A stretch of DNA of 64,000 nt from contig JAQTWB010000003.1 of assembly GCA_028689495.1 (NCBI GenBank), positions 1-64,000 of the forward strand, in the 5' to 3' direction. Every line of letters begins with the position of its first letter. The stretch's first letter is position 1. The notes under the pieces were generated by a model, which did not search any database, was not told the DNA's origin, and saw only the letters and a list, made by a program, of their open reading frames with translations. A program made the translations under genes and the position numbers. Below, piece after piece: positions 1 to 11,577 of this stretch. The stretch is from a bacterium. Lineage in GTDB: Bacteria; Bdellovibrionota_C; UBA2361; SZUA-149; JAQTWB01.

Positions 1-2
1 TT

Positions 3-488
3 CTCGAGAACAAGCGTCTATCTGACCAAGAAGCCAAAACAATTGATTTGAACCTTAAAGAAAAATCACCAGAAAAATATTCACTGGTTATTGAGCCGTT
101 TGCCTGGCTCAAGGCGTTTGCGCAAACGCAGCACTCAGAACCCGGGGAGATAAAAGACATCATTATTAAAGCACTCAGGACACGCGAATCTCGTCTGGCC
201 GCAGAAAGGAAATTACCACCACTAGGTGCAAAAGCACTTAAAAGACAGAATATTTTTCAGACGCACACGCCAAAAAAATTCGGGAAGAAGATGATTTGCC
301 TAGGGTCAGAAAAATCAACCAGGAAAATATTCATTCAATTCTTCAAGGATGGAGCAAGAAAAGCTCGATTGGCGGTTAAACAGATCCGCCTTGGTCTTGA
401 TGCAAAGCTTCCACCATCCTTCTTCCATCCCGGAGGATATTTGCTATCCAACATTCTGCCATTCTTTACGCCGCTCCCACTCGGGTAA
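3..488 (+). CDS. C-terminal part of a transposase-like protein (possibly REP-associated/Y1-type), truncated by left window edge
   Basis: Frame is open to the left edge (…LENKRLSDQEAKTIDL…). It ends with PPLGAKALKRQNIFQTHTPKKFGKKMICLGSEKSTRKIFI…PPSFFHPGGYLLSNIL, which resembles C-termini of transposase-annotated proteins. From memory, not searched. Confidence 0.4.
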   Translation, partial: LENKRLSDQEAKTIDLNLKEKSPEKYSLVIEPFAWLKAFAQTQHSEPGEIKDIIIKALRTRESRLAAERKLPPLGAKALKRQNIFQTHTPKKFGKKMICLGSEKSTRKIFIQFFKDGARKARLAVKQIRLGLDAKLPPSFFHPGGYLLSNILPFFTPLPLG

Positions 489-754
489 AGCACAACCGAC
501 TCTTCCATGAGCAACCCCGTCAATCCACCGTTGTGGAGACAAAAGAGCTGCAAGTAAAATCAGTCAAATCCAGATATCTGTGTATATCTTCCACCGCATT
601 TTTAATTCCGGCAGCTACAATTGACAATCAATCAAGGCAAAATCAAAGAAACAACATCCGTAGCAAGCGCAATCAGAGCATATCAGGCTCCGCGACCACA
701 GAAAGTTGCTCAAACGGCCCCCTGTAACCCGGTACCATCTTCCTTCTTCCTTCT

Positions 755-3208
755 TCACCCAACTGGCTTAACAACCAGGTTAACGAGCTTATCGGCGACA
801 ATAATCTCACGAACAATCTGATGCCCGACGAGATAAGTCTTAACCTTATCCCGCGCTATCGCAAGCTCCAGTAGCTTTTCCTTTGTTGTGCCAGGTTCAA
901 CTTCCATCGTATCCCGCAACTTGCCGTTCACCTGAATTGCAATCGTGACCTGTTCCTCGCGTGCCAGATTTTCATCAAATGTCGGCCAAGCTTCGTACGC
1001 CAGTGTATTGCTGCCACCTAGACGCTGCCAGAGCTCTTCGCCAAGATGTGGAGCAAATGGCGCAAGTAAAAGAACAAACCGTTTGGCCACCGAAAGTGGA
1101 ATAGCTGCCCCCTGAGCCTCGTTGACAAAAGTCATCAGTGCAGCCAGAGCAGTGTGAAACTTGAACCCCTCAATGTCTTCCGTAACTTTGCGAATCGTCC
1201 GATGGAGCGTTTTTTCTATCGCCGTCACCTCGTTACCATCAGCGACTACCCGCTCATGAATATTTCCATCCTGAGCAATCAACAAATTCCAGCAACGCCC
1301 AAGAAACTTGTGCACCCCGCCAACCGACTTGGTATTCCAAGGCTTAACCTGCTCAAGCGGCCCCATGAACATTTCGTATAAGCGCAAAGTATCAGCGCCA
1401 TAACGGGAAATAATGTCATCCGGATTAATCACATTGCCGCGCGACTTTGACATCTTCTGCCCGTCTTCGCCGAGAATCATTCCCTGATTGACAAGCTTCT
1501 GAAATGGCTCCGGAGTAGAGACATAACCGAGGTCATAAAGAACATGGTGCCAGAAACGGGAATATAACAAATGCAGCACCGCGTGCTCTGTGCCACCAAC
1601 ATAAAGGTCAACCGGCATCCAGTAATTTTCCGCCTCTTTACCCCACGGCTCTGCTTCATTCTTTGGATCGAGATAACGCAGATAATACCAGCAACTGCCC
1701 GCCCACTGCGGCATGGTGTTTGTCTCACGCAGCACAGCTTCGCCCGTTTCCGGATCAACTGTATTCAACCACTCGGTAGCCCGAGCCAGTGGCGGCTCTC
1801 CATCTTCAGTTGGCTGATAACGCTCAACCTCGGGCAACAAGACAGGTTGGGCTGAATCAGGAAGCAACTTAGGCCCTGACGCAGTGTGAATAATCGGAAA
1901 AGGTTCACCCCAATAACGTTGACGACTAAACAACCAATCCCGCAGTTTGTAATTCACCTCTTCTTTGCCAATCCCCCGTTCAACCAGCCAGGCAATCATC
2001 TTCGCCTTCGCTTCTTCAACGGCAAGCCCATCAAGAAAACCGGAATTCTGCAGAGTGCCATCTCCATCGTAAGCTTTTTCATTTATCTCGCCGCCGCTGA
2101 TGACCTGGCGAATCTCAAGCTCAAATTTCCTGGCAAAGTCATAATCGCGCTGGTCATGTGCCGGCACTGCCATGATCGCCCCTGTGCCGTATGTGATCAG
2201 CACATAATCAGCAATATAAACCGGTATCTTCTCTCCATTCACCGGATTAACTGCGTAGGCTCCAGTAAAGACACCTGTCTTTTTGTCCGCTTCTTCCTGC
2301 CGCAATCGATCACTCTTGTTCTTGGCCTCCGAGACATAAGCTTCAACCATCGAACGCTGGTCGGTAGAAGTAATCTGCGAAATAATTTCGTGCTCAGGAG
2401 CAAGAACACAATAAGTAGCGCCAAAAAGTGTATCGGGCCTTGTGGTAAAAACCTCAAAACTCAATCCCTCACAATCGGCGACAGAAAACTTCAACCTCGC
2501 ACCGGTGCTTTTACCAATCCAGTTGCGTTGCATTTCTTTAACGCCTTCCGGCCAATCCAGCCCTTCGAGACCATCGAGCAATCGCTCGGCGTAACTCGTA
2601 ATGCGAAGCACCCACTGACGCATCGGACGACGAATTACATCATGCCCACCTCGTTCCGACTTGCCATCGACAACTTCCTCGTTTGCCAGCACCGTGCCCA
2701 ATGCAGGACACCAGTTGACCGGAACATTGTCCATATAAGCGAGGCCTTTTTCATAGAGGCGGCTGAAGATCCACTGCGTCCACCGATAATAATCCGGACT
2801 TGCTGTCGAAACTTCACGATCCCAATCATAGGAAAAACCGAGCGCCTGAATCTGTCTGCGAAAATTATCGATATTTCGCTTTGTCGTAACCGCTGGATGT
2901 GTCCCCGTCTCCAAAGCATACTGTTCCGCCGGTAGACCAAATGCATCCCAGCCCATCGGATGAAGCACATTAAAGCCGCGCATACGCTTATAACGGCAGA
3001 CAATATCCGTAGCCGTGTAACCTTCGGGGTGTCCGACATGAAGCCCGGCGCCTGAAGGATAGGGAAACATGTCAAGGACGTAATATTTTGGCTTCTCTTT
3101 GTTGACCTCAGATTTAAAGGTCTTGTTCTCCTGCCAGTACCCCTGCCACTTGGGCTCAATGGCACCGGGTTCATATCGGTATGACTTTTCGGTTCGGGCT
3201 TCGCTCAC
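755..3208 (-). CDS. leuS: Leucyl-tRNA synthetase
   Basis: Full-length 817 aa with class I motifs ([24 protein letters not shown]). Confidence 0.97.
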   Translation of the reverse strand: MSEARTEKSYRYEPGAIEPKWQGYWQENKTFKSEVNKEKPKYYVLDMFPYPSGAGLHVGHPEGYTATDIVCRYKRMRGFNVLHPMGWDAFGLPAEQYALETGTHPAVTTKRNIDNFRRQIQALGFSYDWDREVSTASPDYYRWTQWIFSRLYEKGLAYMDNVPVNWCPALGTVLANEEVVDGKSERGGHDVIRRPMRQWVLRITSYAERLLDGLEGLDWPEGVKEMQRNWIGKSTGARLKFSVADCEGLSFEVFTTRPDTLFGATYCVLAPEHEIISQITSTDQRSMVEAYVSEAKNKSDRLRQEEADKKTGVFTGAYAVNPVNGEKIPVYIADYVLITYGTGAIMAVPAHDQRDYDFARKFELEIRQVISGGEINEKAYDGDGTLQNSGFLDGLAVEEAKAKMIAWLVERGIGKEEVNYKLRDWLFSRQRYWGEPFPIIHTASGPKLLPDSAQPVLLPEVERYQPTEDGEPPLARATEWLNTVDPETGEAVLRETNTMPQWAGSCWYYLRYLDPKNEAEPWGKEAENYWMPVDLYVGGTEHAVLHLLYSRFWHHVLYDLGYVSTPEPFQKLVNQGMILGEDGQKMSKSRGNVINPDDIISRYGADTLRLYEMFMGPLEQVKPWNTKSVGGVHKFLGRCWNLLIAQDGNIHERVVADGNEVTAIEKTLHRTIRKVTEDIEGFKFHTALAALMTFVNEAQGAAIPLSVAKRFVLLLAPFAPHLGEELWQRLGGSNTLAYEAWPTFDENLAREEQVTIAIQVNGKLRDTMEVEPGTTKEKLLELAIARDKVKTYLVGHQIVREIIVADKLVNLVVKPVG

Positions 3209-3418
3209 GTATTACCTCTTGTCGAATTCTCTCGTCTTTTGTTTCCTACTTTTTTTATATCTTGTCGGGTTTTTGCCTGGAGGGCCCTCAAGGTGTAAAA
3301 CCTTGCCGGAATAAATACAACACAACACCCGCTTGACAGGTATAGGTCAGATACAACTGACAGATATAGCTGACAGGTATAACCGCAGACTGCACGACAA
3401 GCAAAAGACAGTTTTAAT

Positions 3419-4084
3419 ATGCCCAGACATAAACACCTTTTCCGCCCGAGAAGCTCCAAGACGAGAAATCCACTATCTCAAAATGTATTTTCTCTACGAT
3501 ACCAGGTGCTCCTCATCGCTTCGCTAATATCACTTCTTGGCGGTTGTGGTTATCAATTCCAAGGTAGCGGAACAAGCCTTCCCGACGACGTTCGCGCTAT
3601 TTATATCGCTCCGGTAAGAAACGACACTACCGAGCTAGGCCTGAGCAACCTGATGACCGAAGCACTTCGGCTGCGCTTTGAGCGTTATGGCATAGTCCAC
3701 ACAGTGGATTCGGCCAGAGACGCTGATGCAGTGCTGCAAACAAGAGTGCGCTATCTCGATTCCCAGGTAAGGAACGTAACCGGAGACACTGATATTGCTC
3801 TGGAGCTTGACCTGGTGATGATTGTCAGTTCAGAACTAAAACGCCGCGGGGGACAGTCCCTCTGGAAAAATTCTTATCTTGAAACGAGAAAACCGTTTGC
3901 CAGTGTACAGAACGTGGTTGTTACATCGAGCTCCGGATTCGCCAGCGGTGACGTCGGTAGCGCAAATCTGGGCAACCTCGGTGCCCGGGAGGTATCACGT
4001 GGCCAACAAGAGCAGGCAACTCAAGAACTGATCGAAGAAACTGCTCGGCGAGTTTACCTTGGCGCGGTGGCAGAAAAATTCTAA
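3419..4084 (+). CDS. lptE: LptE-like LPS assembly lipoprotein
   Basis: Lipobox LISLLGGC, GYQFQGSG…LP motif, size, and divergent adjacency to leuS. Confidence 0.75.
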   Translation: MPRHKHLFRPRSSKTRNPLSQNVFSLRYQVLLIASLISLLGGCGYQFQGSGTSLPDDVRAIYIAPVRNDTTELGLSNLMTEALRLRFERYGIVHTVDSARDADAVLQTRVRYLDSQVRNVTGDTDIALELDLVMIVSSELKRRGGQSLWKNSYLETRKPFASVQNVVVTSSSGFASGDVGSANLGNLGAREVSRGQQEQATQELIEETARRVYLGAVAEKF

Positions 4085-4088
4085 CAGA

Positions 4089-4454
4089 CTAGGAAAGCAG
4101 CACACTTATATAGTGCTTTAGATCTGAAACTTTAACCGGTTTGGGCATAAATCGCGAAGCGCCTAGTTGCAGCAGATAATCTATCTCTTCAAGTTTAATC
4201 ACGCCTGAAATAATAATTATCGGCAGATCTTTAAGAGCATCATTACCGCGAGCGATCTGAATAAGTGCTCTACCGTCAAGATTCGGCATCATCACATCAG
4301 TGATTAACATTGCGATATCGTGATTATCCGCCAGTATTCCCCAGGCTACTTCCCCATCCGAAGCCTGAATTGCCACGTGCCCCATACCTTCCACTATCTT
4401 CACCAGCATGCGCCGCGAGGTCAAATCATCCTCAGCTATCAATATTTTCGCCAT
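4089..4454 (-). CDS. Single-domain CheY-like response regulator
   Basis: MAKILIAEDDLTSRRML…LLITDVMMPNLDGRALI…PKPVKVSDL receiver signature. Confidence 0.9.
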   Translation of the reverse strand: MAKILIAEDDLTSRRMLVKIVEGMGHVAIQASDGEVAWGILADNHDIAMLITDVMMPNLDGRALIQIARGNDALKDLPIIIISGVIKLEEIDYLLQLGASRFMPKPVKVSDLKHYISVLLS

Positions 4455-4576
4455 GACCTTCAATCCTGCCTTTTATGCGAATGCATTTATACCGTTTCAA
4501 AAATGGTCTTAACTTTGAGCTGAAAAAATCAAAGATTTTTTACTCTTTTCATAATTGAGACGGCATTGGTTATCTT

Positions 4577-4601
4577 GTTCAAAATTTAAGAAATTTTGAA
4601 C
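4577..4601. repeat. AT-rich perfect hairpin gttcaaaattt-aag-aaattttgaac
   Basis: 11-bp inverted repeat with 3-nt loop, intergenic between the response regulator and tpx. Confidence 0.7.
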
Positions 4602-4797
4602 TATTACAAGCTTCCCTTTCTTTGATGACATAAATCACCGATAGACCCTGAAAATCTCCGAAAAAACAAAGCGCCATTCACAATAATTGAATTTTGCTTT
4701 CAAGAAGATATCTGGCATTCTCCCACCACTAACGGCAAACGCCCTTACCCTGTGGGCTTCAGCATAAATTGCAACTTCAAAACCAAAGGAATACCAA

Positions 4798-5313
4798 ATG
4801 GCCACATCAAATACCGGCATCACATTCAAAGGAAATCCTGCCACTCTAACCGGAACATCCGTTAGTGTTGGCAAACCGCTGCCACAGTTTAAAGTAACAG
4901 CCAATGACATGAGCGATCTGACCAATGAAAACTTCGCTGGCAAAGTGCTGATAATTTCAGTTGTCCCCAGCCTGGACACACCTATCTGCGATCTGCAAAC
5001 AAAGCATTTCAACCACGATGCCGCCGCAATGGGCGACACCGCAGCCGTTCTGACTGTAAGCCGTGACCTGCCCTTTGCACAGAAGCGCTGGTGTGCTGCC
5101 GCTGACGCGACAAATGTCATCACCGCCAGCGACTATCGCTATCGCACGTTTGGTGAAGCGTTTGGCGTGCTGCTTGATAACCTTCAACTTCTCGCCCGTG
5201 CTGTTGTTATCGCCGACAAATCCGGAGTTGTTCAATATGTGGAATACGTAGACGAAGTCACGAATGAGCCAAACTACGAAGCGGCACTAACTGCGGCCAA
5301 GTCGTTATTGTAA
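4798..5313 (+). CDS. tpx: Thiol peroxidase
   Basis: 171 aa; VVPSLDTPICDLQTKHFN and RDLPFAQKRWC are typical Tpx motifs; SD aaagga upstream. Confidence 0.95.
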   Translation: MATSNTGITFKGNPATLTGTSVSVGKPLPQFKVTANDMSDLTNENFAGKVLIISVVPSLDTPICDLQTKHFNHDAAAMGDTAAVLTVSRDLPFAQKRWCAAADATNVITASDYRYRTFGEAFGVLLDNLQLLARAVVIADKSGVVQYVEYVDEVTNEPNYEAALTAAKSLL

Positions 5314-5333
5314 ACAGGAACTACACCGTTACC

Positions 5334-5357
5334 GGGCGCCTCTCGAGGCGCCCCTAC
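5334..5357. repeat. REP-like palindrome family A: GGGCGCCTCTCGAGGCGCCCCTAC
   Basis: Identical 24-mer at 14585-14608 and a near-identical copy at 24659-24682; all intergenic. Confidence 0.8.
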
Positions 5358-5457
5358 GGAAAAATAATCAATCGGCAAAAAGCACCAATCTGAAGGGCAC
5401 CGCCGACCGATTATACAACAACCGTTTTCACACAATCTGAGTATTCCACCTCGCAGT

Positions 5458-8094
5458 CTACTCATTACCCGCTTTCGCCACCTGTCTGTCGTGGATACGA
5501 AAGGCCAGTGTTCCTTTTTCCGTATCAACCAGCACTTCCGACCCGGCGTGCACTTCTCCTGAGATAATCTTCCGCCCCAAAGCTGTCTCCACATGACGTT
5601 GGATATAACGCTTGAGTGGTCTTGCCCCATAGGCCGGGTCATAGGCACCTTCAACAATCAAGGACTTTGCGGCTTCGCTAATAGTCACAATTATCTCTTG
5701 CTCAGCAAGACGCTTCTGCAAGCGTGTGAACTGTATTGTCACAATTCGCGCTACCTCCGCTTTGGTCAGCGGTTTGAACAACACAATATCATCCACACGG
5801 TTCAAAAACTCCGGCCTGAAATGTGCACGGAGCTCCTTCATCGCCATATCCTTGGCCGATTCCTTTATCTCACCATCCGCTGTCACTCCTTCAAGCAAAT
5901 AAGGAGAACCAATATTAGAGGTCATGATGATCACGGTATTCTTGAAATCGACCATCCGCCCCTGGGAATCAGTAATCCGCCCATCGTCCAGGACCTGAAG
6001 CAACACATTAAAAACATCGTGGTGCGCCTTTTCAATTTCATCAAAAAGCACAACTGAGTAAGGTTTGCGTCGAATAGCTTCCGTCAACTGCCCTCCCTCC
6101 TCAAAGCCGATGTATCCCGGAGGGGCGCCAATCAGACGAGAGACGCTGTGTTTCTCCATGTATTCACTCATGTCGATACGGATCATGTTGTCTTCACTGT
6201 CGAACAACGACTCCGCCAATGTCCGAGCCAGCTCTGTCTTACCTACTCCAGTCGGCCCGAGAAAAATAAAAGAACCGATGGGTCGCCCCGGATCTTTAAT
6301 ACCTGCCCGGGCTCGCAATACAGCATCGGCAACAAGACCAACTGCCTCATCCTGACCAACAACTCTTTCGTGCAAAACGGTATCGAGTTTAAGCAATTTC
6401 TCGCGTTCACCTTCAAGCAGCCTCGAAACAGGAATTCCCGTCCAGCGAGCAACAATCTCGGCGATCTCATCAGCTGTCACCTCTTCGCGCAACAGGCGAC
6501 TGCCTTCTGCGCCCTTGGAAATTTCAGCCTCTTCCTTCTCAAGCTCCTGCTCAAGCTTCGGCAAAAGGCCGTGCTTTAATTCAGCCGCCTTGTTCAAATC
6601 GTATGCGAGCTCCGCTCGTTCAACATCGCGACGGGCTGTTTCAATCTTCTCCCGCAGATGCTGAACCTTGACGATTGCCGTCTTCTCATTCTCCCACTGC
6701 GCTTTCATCGACTTGACCACGTCCTGCCGTTCAGCAAGTTCTTTTTGCAGAACCTTCAACCGCTCCTGACTGGCTTTATCTTTTTCGTTTTTAAGAGCAG
6801 CCTCCTCAATTTCAAGCTGCATTACTTTACGAGTCGCTTCATCAAGCTCAGCCGGCATCGAATCAATCTCGGTGCGAATCATCGCACAAGCTTCGTCGAC
6901 AAGATCAATCGCCTTATCCGGGAGGAAACGGTCAGTGATATAACGATGTGACAATACCGCGGCGTCAACCAAGGCATTATCGTGAATTTTTACCCCATGA
7001 TGCACTTCAAAGCGTTCCTTCAGACCACGCAAAATGGAAATCGAATCCTCAACACTTGGCTGATCAACCAGCACCGGTTGAAACCTCCTTTCAAGAGCCG
7101 GATCTTTCTCGATGTATTTCCGATATTCATCAAGAGTCGTCGCACCAATACAGTGAAGCTCACCACGAGCGAGCATCGGCTTTAGCATATTGCCGGCGTC
7201 CATCGCCCCATCGGACTTTCCAGCGCCGACAATCGTATGAAGCTCATCGACAAACAAAAGAATCTGTCCATCAGACTCTTTTATTTCCTGCAAAACCGAT
7301 TTCAAACGCTCCTCAAATTCACCGCGGTATTTTGCACCGGCAATCAACGAACCCATATCAAGAGAAAAAAGTCGCTTGTCTTTTAACCCTTCCGGCACAT
7401 CACCTTTAACGATACGCTGGGCCAAGCCTTCAACAATCGCGGTCTTACCTACCCCCGGCTCTCCAATTAGCACCGGATTGTTTTTCGTTTTCCGGGAAAG
7501 GACCCTGACGACACGACGAATCTCTGTATCTCGCCCGATCACCGGATCGAGCTTACCACTCTCGGCATCAGCAACGAGATCCCGTCCGTATTTTTTTAAT
7601 GCTTCGTAGGTCTCTTCGGGATTGGCACTTCGAACCTTCTGATTGCCACGCACATCAGTCAGCACCTTGAGGAATTTGTCTTTGGTAATTTGAAATAAAT
7701 TAAATACTTTTGCCGCCGGTGTTTTTCCACCCTCCACAATAAAAGCAAGGACAAGGTGCTCCACCGAGATATATTCATCTCCAAGCCGCTTTGCTTCCTT
7801 TTCCGCAGCCAGAAGAATCTTGTTCAACCGCTGCGTGACATATACTTTGCCGGGCTCAACTCCGGGACCCGAGACAGAAGGGACGCGATTAAGTTCACCC
7901 TCAACGGCCTGCTGAAACGCCTCAGGTGAAATATCCATCTTCTGCAACAGACGAGGAAACAGGCCCTCCTGCTGCTGCACAAGTGCCAGTAGCAAGTGTT
8001 CACCATCAACTTCAACATGCCCTCTTTCAATGGCAATCGCTTGCGCCTGCTGCACTGCTTCGGCTGTTTTCTGTGTGAACTTGCTTGCGTCCAT
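5458..8094 (-). CDS. clpB: ATP-dependent chaperone ClpB
   Basis: 878 aa with two AAA modules ([29 protein letters not shown]), Clp_N domain and M-domain. Confidence 0.97.
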   Translation of the reverse strand: MDASKFTQKTAEAVQQAQAIAIERGHVEVDGEHLLLALVQQQEGLFPRLLQKMDISPEAFQQAVEGELNRVPSVSGPGVEPGKVYVTQRLNKILLAAEKEAKRLGDEYISVEHLVLAFIVEGGKTPAAKVFNLFQITKDKFLKVLTDVRGNQKVRSANPEETYEALKKYGRDLVADAESGKLDPVIGRDTEIRRVVRVLSRKTKNNPVLIGEPGVGKTAIVEGLAQRIVKGDVPEGLKDKRLFSLDMGSLIAGAKYRGEFEERLKSVLQEIKESDGQILLFVDELHTIVGAGKSDGAMDAGNMLKPMLARGELHCIGATTLDEYRKYIEKDPALERRFQPVLVDQPSVEDSISILRGLKERFEVHHGVKIHDNALVDAAVLSHRYITDRFLPDKAIDLVDEACAMIRTEIDSMPAELDEATRKVMQLEIEEAALKNEKDKASQERLKVLQKELAERQDVVKSMKAQWENEKTAIVKVQHLREKIETARRDVERAELAYDLNKAAELKHGLLPKLEQELEKEEAEISKGAEGSRLLREEVTADEIAEIVARWTGIPVSRLLEGEREKLLKLDTVLHERVVGQDEAVGLVADAVLRARAGIKDPGRPIGSFIFLGPTGVGKTELARTLAESLFDSEDNMIRIDMSEYMEKHSVSRLIGAPPGYIGFEEGGQLTEAIRRKPYSVVLFDEIEKAHHDVFNVLLQVLDDGRITDSQGRMVDFKNTVIIMTSNIGSPYLLEGVTADGEIKESAKDMAMKELRAHFRPEFLNRVDDIVLFKPLTKAEVARIVTIQFTRLQKRLAEQEIIVTISEAAKSLIVEGAYDPAYGARPLKRYIQRHVETALGRKIISGEVHAGSEVLVDTEKGTLAFRIHDRQVAKAGNE

Positions 8095-8152
8095 CTACTG
8101 TTTCCTCCAAATCAATTTTTTCACTCTAAATTAGCCAAGAGGAATGCTTAAA

Positions 8153-9139
8153 TCAGGAAGCGACTCGCGGATCGAACTTTGATACCTTCTGCAATTTTTC
8201 GTAAAGAGCCTTTTCCTCCTTGCTGACCTCTTTAGGCGTAACCACCACAAGCTCGACAAGCAAGTCACCGCGAGAAGAATCAGTAATCGGCAGGCCTTTA
8301 CCTTTAAGCCTCAACTTGCTCCCACCCTGTGCCCCTTCCGGAATCTTCAACTGCACATCCCCAGCCAAAGTCCCTACTTTCACCGTGGACCCAAGCACTG
8401 CTTCCCAGGGACTGATGCGAGCAGCGGTCAGCAAATTAGCACCGTCAATCCTAAAATTCCCATCGGAACGTATATGAACCCTGAGCAACAAATCTCCGTC
8501 CTTTCCACCACCACGGCCCTTCTCTCCCTGGCGAGGAAGACGAATCACACCACCGTCCTTAATTCCTGGTGGTATCTTCACACTATATGATTTGCGCTCT
8601 CGCACAGGCATTCCATTGGCGTCATGCCCAGTAACCTCAAATGAAAATTCTCTTTTACCTCCCCGATAAAGATCTGCGACGGATATCGTCACATCCGCTT
8701 TGCGGTCAGCACCATCAGAGGCGAACTGTTGCCCGAAACCCTGTCCATAACCCGCCGCACTCGCGTAAGAGGCAAACCCCCGACCGGCACCGCCGGCATT
8801 GCCAAAAAGCGCCTCAAAAAAATCGCTGAATCCATTGGAAGCTCCACCGCCGTACCCGCCGGCACCCATACCAGAAAATACATTCTCCCAGCCTGGAGGC
8901 GGACGAAAATCTTGACCGGCATTGAAATTCGGGCCGAGAGCATCATAGCGCTTGCGCTTTTCCGCATCGCTCAAGACCTCATAAGCCTCATTCAATGTTT
9001 TGAATTTTTCCTCAGCACCCTCTTCCTTGTTTAAATCAGGGTGGCATTTTCTCGCCAGACGACGAAAAGCTTTCTGAATCTCCTCGGATGTAGCATTGCG
9101 GGGGACACCCAGCGTCTGGTAATAGTCTTGAAATTTCAT
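8153..9139 (-). CDS. cbpA: CbpA-like DnaJ co-chaperone (J domain + C-terminal substrate domain, no zinc finger)
   Basis: J domain [31 protein letters not shown]-rich linker; no CxxCxGxG repeats. Confidence 0.88.
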   Translation of the reverse strand: MKFQDYYQTLGVPRNATSEEIQKAFRRLARKCHPDLNKEEGAEEKFKTLNEAYEVLSDAEKRKRYDALGPNFNAGQDFRPPPGWENVFSGMGAGGYGGGASNGFSDFFEALFGNAGGAGRGFASYASAAGYGQGFGQQFASDGADRKADVTISVADLYRGGKREFSFEVTGHDANGMPVRERKSYSVKIPPGIKDGGVIRLPRQGEKGRGGGKDGDLLLRVHIRSDGNFRIDGANLLTAARISPWEAVLGSTVKVGTLAGDVQLKIPEGAQGGSKLRLKGKGLPITDSSRGDLLVELVVVTPKEVSKEEKALYEKLQKVSKFDPRVAS

Positions 9140-9213
9140 TGAATTGCAGCTCCGTTTGCTTGACGGTAAGTGGAGAGTTCACTTGCACCTTCCTATAAGC
9201 ACGACACTTTTTA

Positions 9214-10449
9214 TTGTCAAAAAGGGTAACTGACGTGAAAGCCCGGCTATTCCAATCAACTCAAGCCGTGATTTCACGTGCTACGACGTATTCTGTTCCC
9301 ATCCAATGCGTTCCAACACTGATTGATGGTTCGACGAGCAATGCCGGACAAGGAATCATCCCTTATCCTGCCCAGGAGGATCTTCCTGAAAATGGAAAGT
9401 TACAACCCTTTTCTCTAATCTGCACCTGCCGTAATGAATCTGACAGCATAATCCTCTGGCTTGACTCAATCGCGTCTCAAACAATCCCCCCATCAGAACT
9501 TGTCATCTACGATGCAGCCTCTGATGATGGCACGGCAGAGACTATTGAGACGTATTTCAAGAATAAAATGCCCGCTGTCAGCCTTAACCTTATCAAGGGC
9601 GAGCGCTGCTCAATCGCCCAGGGCAGAAATCGGGCCATAGCTGTAGCTTCACACGAAAACCTCCTGCTGACGGATGCCGGATGCATAATTGATTCGCATT
9701 GGTGTGAATTCATGATGCGCGGATTCAATTATCAATTTAACAAGGCCACACCCTGCACCGAGATATATCCACGCACTGATCAGACAGAAATCGTCATGGG
9801 GTTTTATAATTTACAGGGGACAGACTCACTCGCCAGTGATCTGTTTCGCATTATCACTCCAGCTCTGACATCCATTAACCCTGCAACCTTCCTGCCCTCA
9901 GCACGATCGCTGGGACTAAAAAAATATATCTGGCAGGAAGTTGGGGGCTTCCCCGAGCACCTATATCGCGCCGGTGAAGATACGCTATTTGATTTGAAAA
10001 TTAAGGAACTAAACGCGGCGACGGTATTTGTCCCCCAGGCAGTTGTCTACTGGCACCCACCAACCAGACTTTACCAAGCCCTGCGCAGCATCTTTTCCTA
10101 CAGCTTCGGCGACGGTGAAACTATGCGCCTTGGAACAAAAGATTATCTACGCCACGTACGGGATACTGCGTTGATGCTAATACTGATACTTGTCATTGCT
10201 ACATCCTGTATCAAGACATTATCTGCCTATATACTGGTGACATCTTGTGGCCTGTTTCTTGCCTTTTCCTGGAGATACATAGCCTCAACTTTTTCCCTGG
10301 CACGTAAACGGGGTATCACCAGACAAAATGCTTTTGTCGCTCCGTTTTTTCTACGTCCGGTAATGGCGGCCGGATTTATTCTTGGCGTAACAAGAAAGAC
10401 ACTTAAAGGCATAAAATCAAAATCTGGTTTTGAGGCTGTAGTCGTATAA
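9214..10449 (+). CDS. Family 2 glycosyltransferase with C-terminal membrane segment
   Basis: FSLICTCRNESDSIILWLDSIASQTIPPSELVIYDAASDDGTAE; hydrophobic C-terminal helices; TTG start in the ORF track, alternative GTG at 9235. Confidence 0.8.
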   Translation: MSKRVTDVKARLFQSTQAVISRATTYSVPIQCVPTLIDGSTSNAGQGIIPYPAQEDLPENGKLQPFSLICTCRNESDSIILWLDSIASQTIPPSELVIYDAASDDGTAETIETYFKNKMPAVSLNLIKGERCSIAQGRNRAIAVASHENLLLTDAGCIIDSHWCEFMMRGFNYQFNKATPCTEIYPRTDQTEIVMGFYNLQGTDSLASDLFRIITPALTSINPATFLPSARSLGLKKYIWQEVGGFPEHLYRAGEDTLFDLKIKELNAATVFVPQAVVYWHPPTRLYQALRSIFSYSFGDGETMRLGTKDYLRHVRDTALMLILILVIATSCIKTLSAYILVTSCGLFLAFSWRYIASTFSLARKRGITRQNAFVAPFFLRPVMAAGFILGVTRKTLKGIKSKSGFEAVVV

Positions 10450-10544
10450 CCTTTGACAAATCCTCCTTGCGTAGACAAAACGTTAGAACATCCCGCCTAC
10501 GCAACCAGTACAAACAGTAAAATACAAAGCTGCCGAAACTTCTA

Positions 10545-11222
10545 TTACTCGAAATGAATGATTTTCATTTCTCCGGCAAGATCTATCACCATCAAACGAT
10601 CAACAAAGGTATCAATGTATTTTTCTTCAATGTAAGCGTATCCATCGACAGAATCGCCATTGACAGCAACAATATATTTCCAAGCCTCGTCGCCGCCTAG
10701 CTCCGTATCGATTTTTATCTGCTCAACATACCTCGCCAGCGTTCGTGTAGAATTTTCTCCCGGTTTTGGCCTCAACTGGACAATATAACCTGGGGGCAAC
10801 ACCTGTATCCAAACATTGTCTTTCCGCGGCATGCCGGGGAAAACAACCAAATCGGCCTTTGCCAGATTATTGCGCCCTACAGAAGAAAAAAAAGTCTCCC
10901 AACTTTTCTTGCTTTTCCTGACCCGGCACTGTTCGTCCAAATCATAGGCCACAACAACGGGTTGATAAGAATGCAACGCAATATCTTCATACCACCCCTG
11001 ACTAGCGGCTCTTCTGATTAGATCCTTAAACATATTACTCAAAAACGGTTGATGTAATATCCTTAACTCCTTGGCTTGAAGCTCCGCATGGGTTGAAACG
11101 AGATCATACTTCATCCACGACACAAAATACTGCGGCTTTTTACTGAGCAGGTTAATGAAAAAAACCTCTGACTCGCTCGTCGGTCCAAACTGCTCAACTC
11201 GCGCTTGATTAAAATCAAACAT
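10545..11222 (-). CDS. Conserved hypothetical protein
   Basis: Internal Met (MFDFNQARVEQFG) preceded by ggagg SD on the minus strand; no family recognised. Confidence 0.6.
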   Translation of the reverse strand: MFDFNQARVEQFGPTSESEVFFINLLSKKPQYFVSWMKYDLVSTHAELQAKELRILHQPFLSNMFKDLIRRAASQGWYEDIALHSYQPVVVAYDLDEQCRVRKSKKSWETFFSSVGRNNLAKADLVVFPGMPRKDNVWIQVLPPGYIVQLRPKPGENSTRTLARYVEQIKIDTELGGDEAWKYIVAVNGDSVDGYAYIEEKYIDTFVDRLMVIDLAGEMKIIHFE

Positions 11223-11240
11223 ATCTATCCTCCAAAAAAT

Positions 11241-11292
11241 GAAAACAAGACTGAGCCTGTCAGATATTACCAACAAGCCGAGTCTTGTTTTC
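11241..11292 (-). promoter_or_regulatory. Leader inverted repeat gaaaacaagact…agtcttgttttc, then T-run and SD
   Basis: Perfect 12-bp inverted repeat (11241-11252/11281-11292); on the minus strand it is followed by attttttggagg and the ATG at 11222. Confidence 0.6.
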
Positions 11293-11577
11293 ACCGGAGT
11301 TGAAAAACCCTAACGACTACCGCCCTCAGAACAGGCTGAGAGTGATGAGCCAGCGTCTACCGTAAAATAATTTAATGAGCGGGGATTTACCGGGCGTTTT
11401 ACAGCATCATTAGTCTTTTTACAATCTTAGCTGTGCTCGCACGCAATAATCCAACAGCTACAGCATCTTAATCCTGACTAACCGCAGTCCATGAACAGAC
11501 AAATTTCACCCCGCCGTACGAAGTATTGAACAATCCCCCGGTCAAACAAGCAGATAACGAAGGGCTGACAAAACAAG

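Noticed and set aside
1886-2935. 349-aa plus-strand ORF in the track
   Set aside because: Lies entirely antisense to the well-supported leuS gene; composition looks like a shadow ORF.
3209-3418. T-box leader for leuS
   Set aside because: No AGGGUGGNACCGCG T-box sequence in the minus-strand leader.
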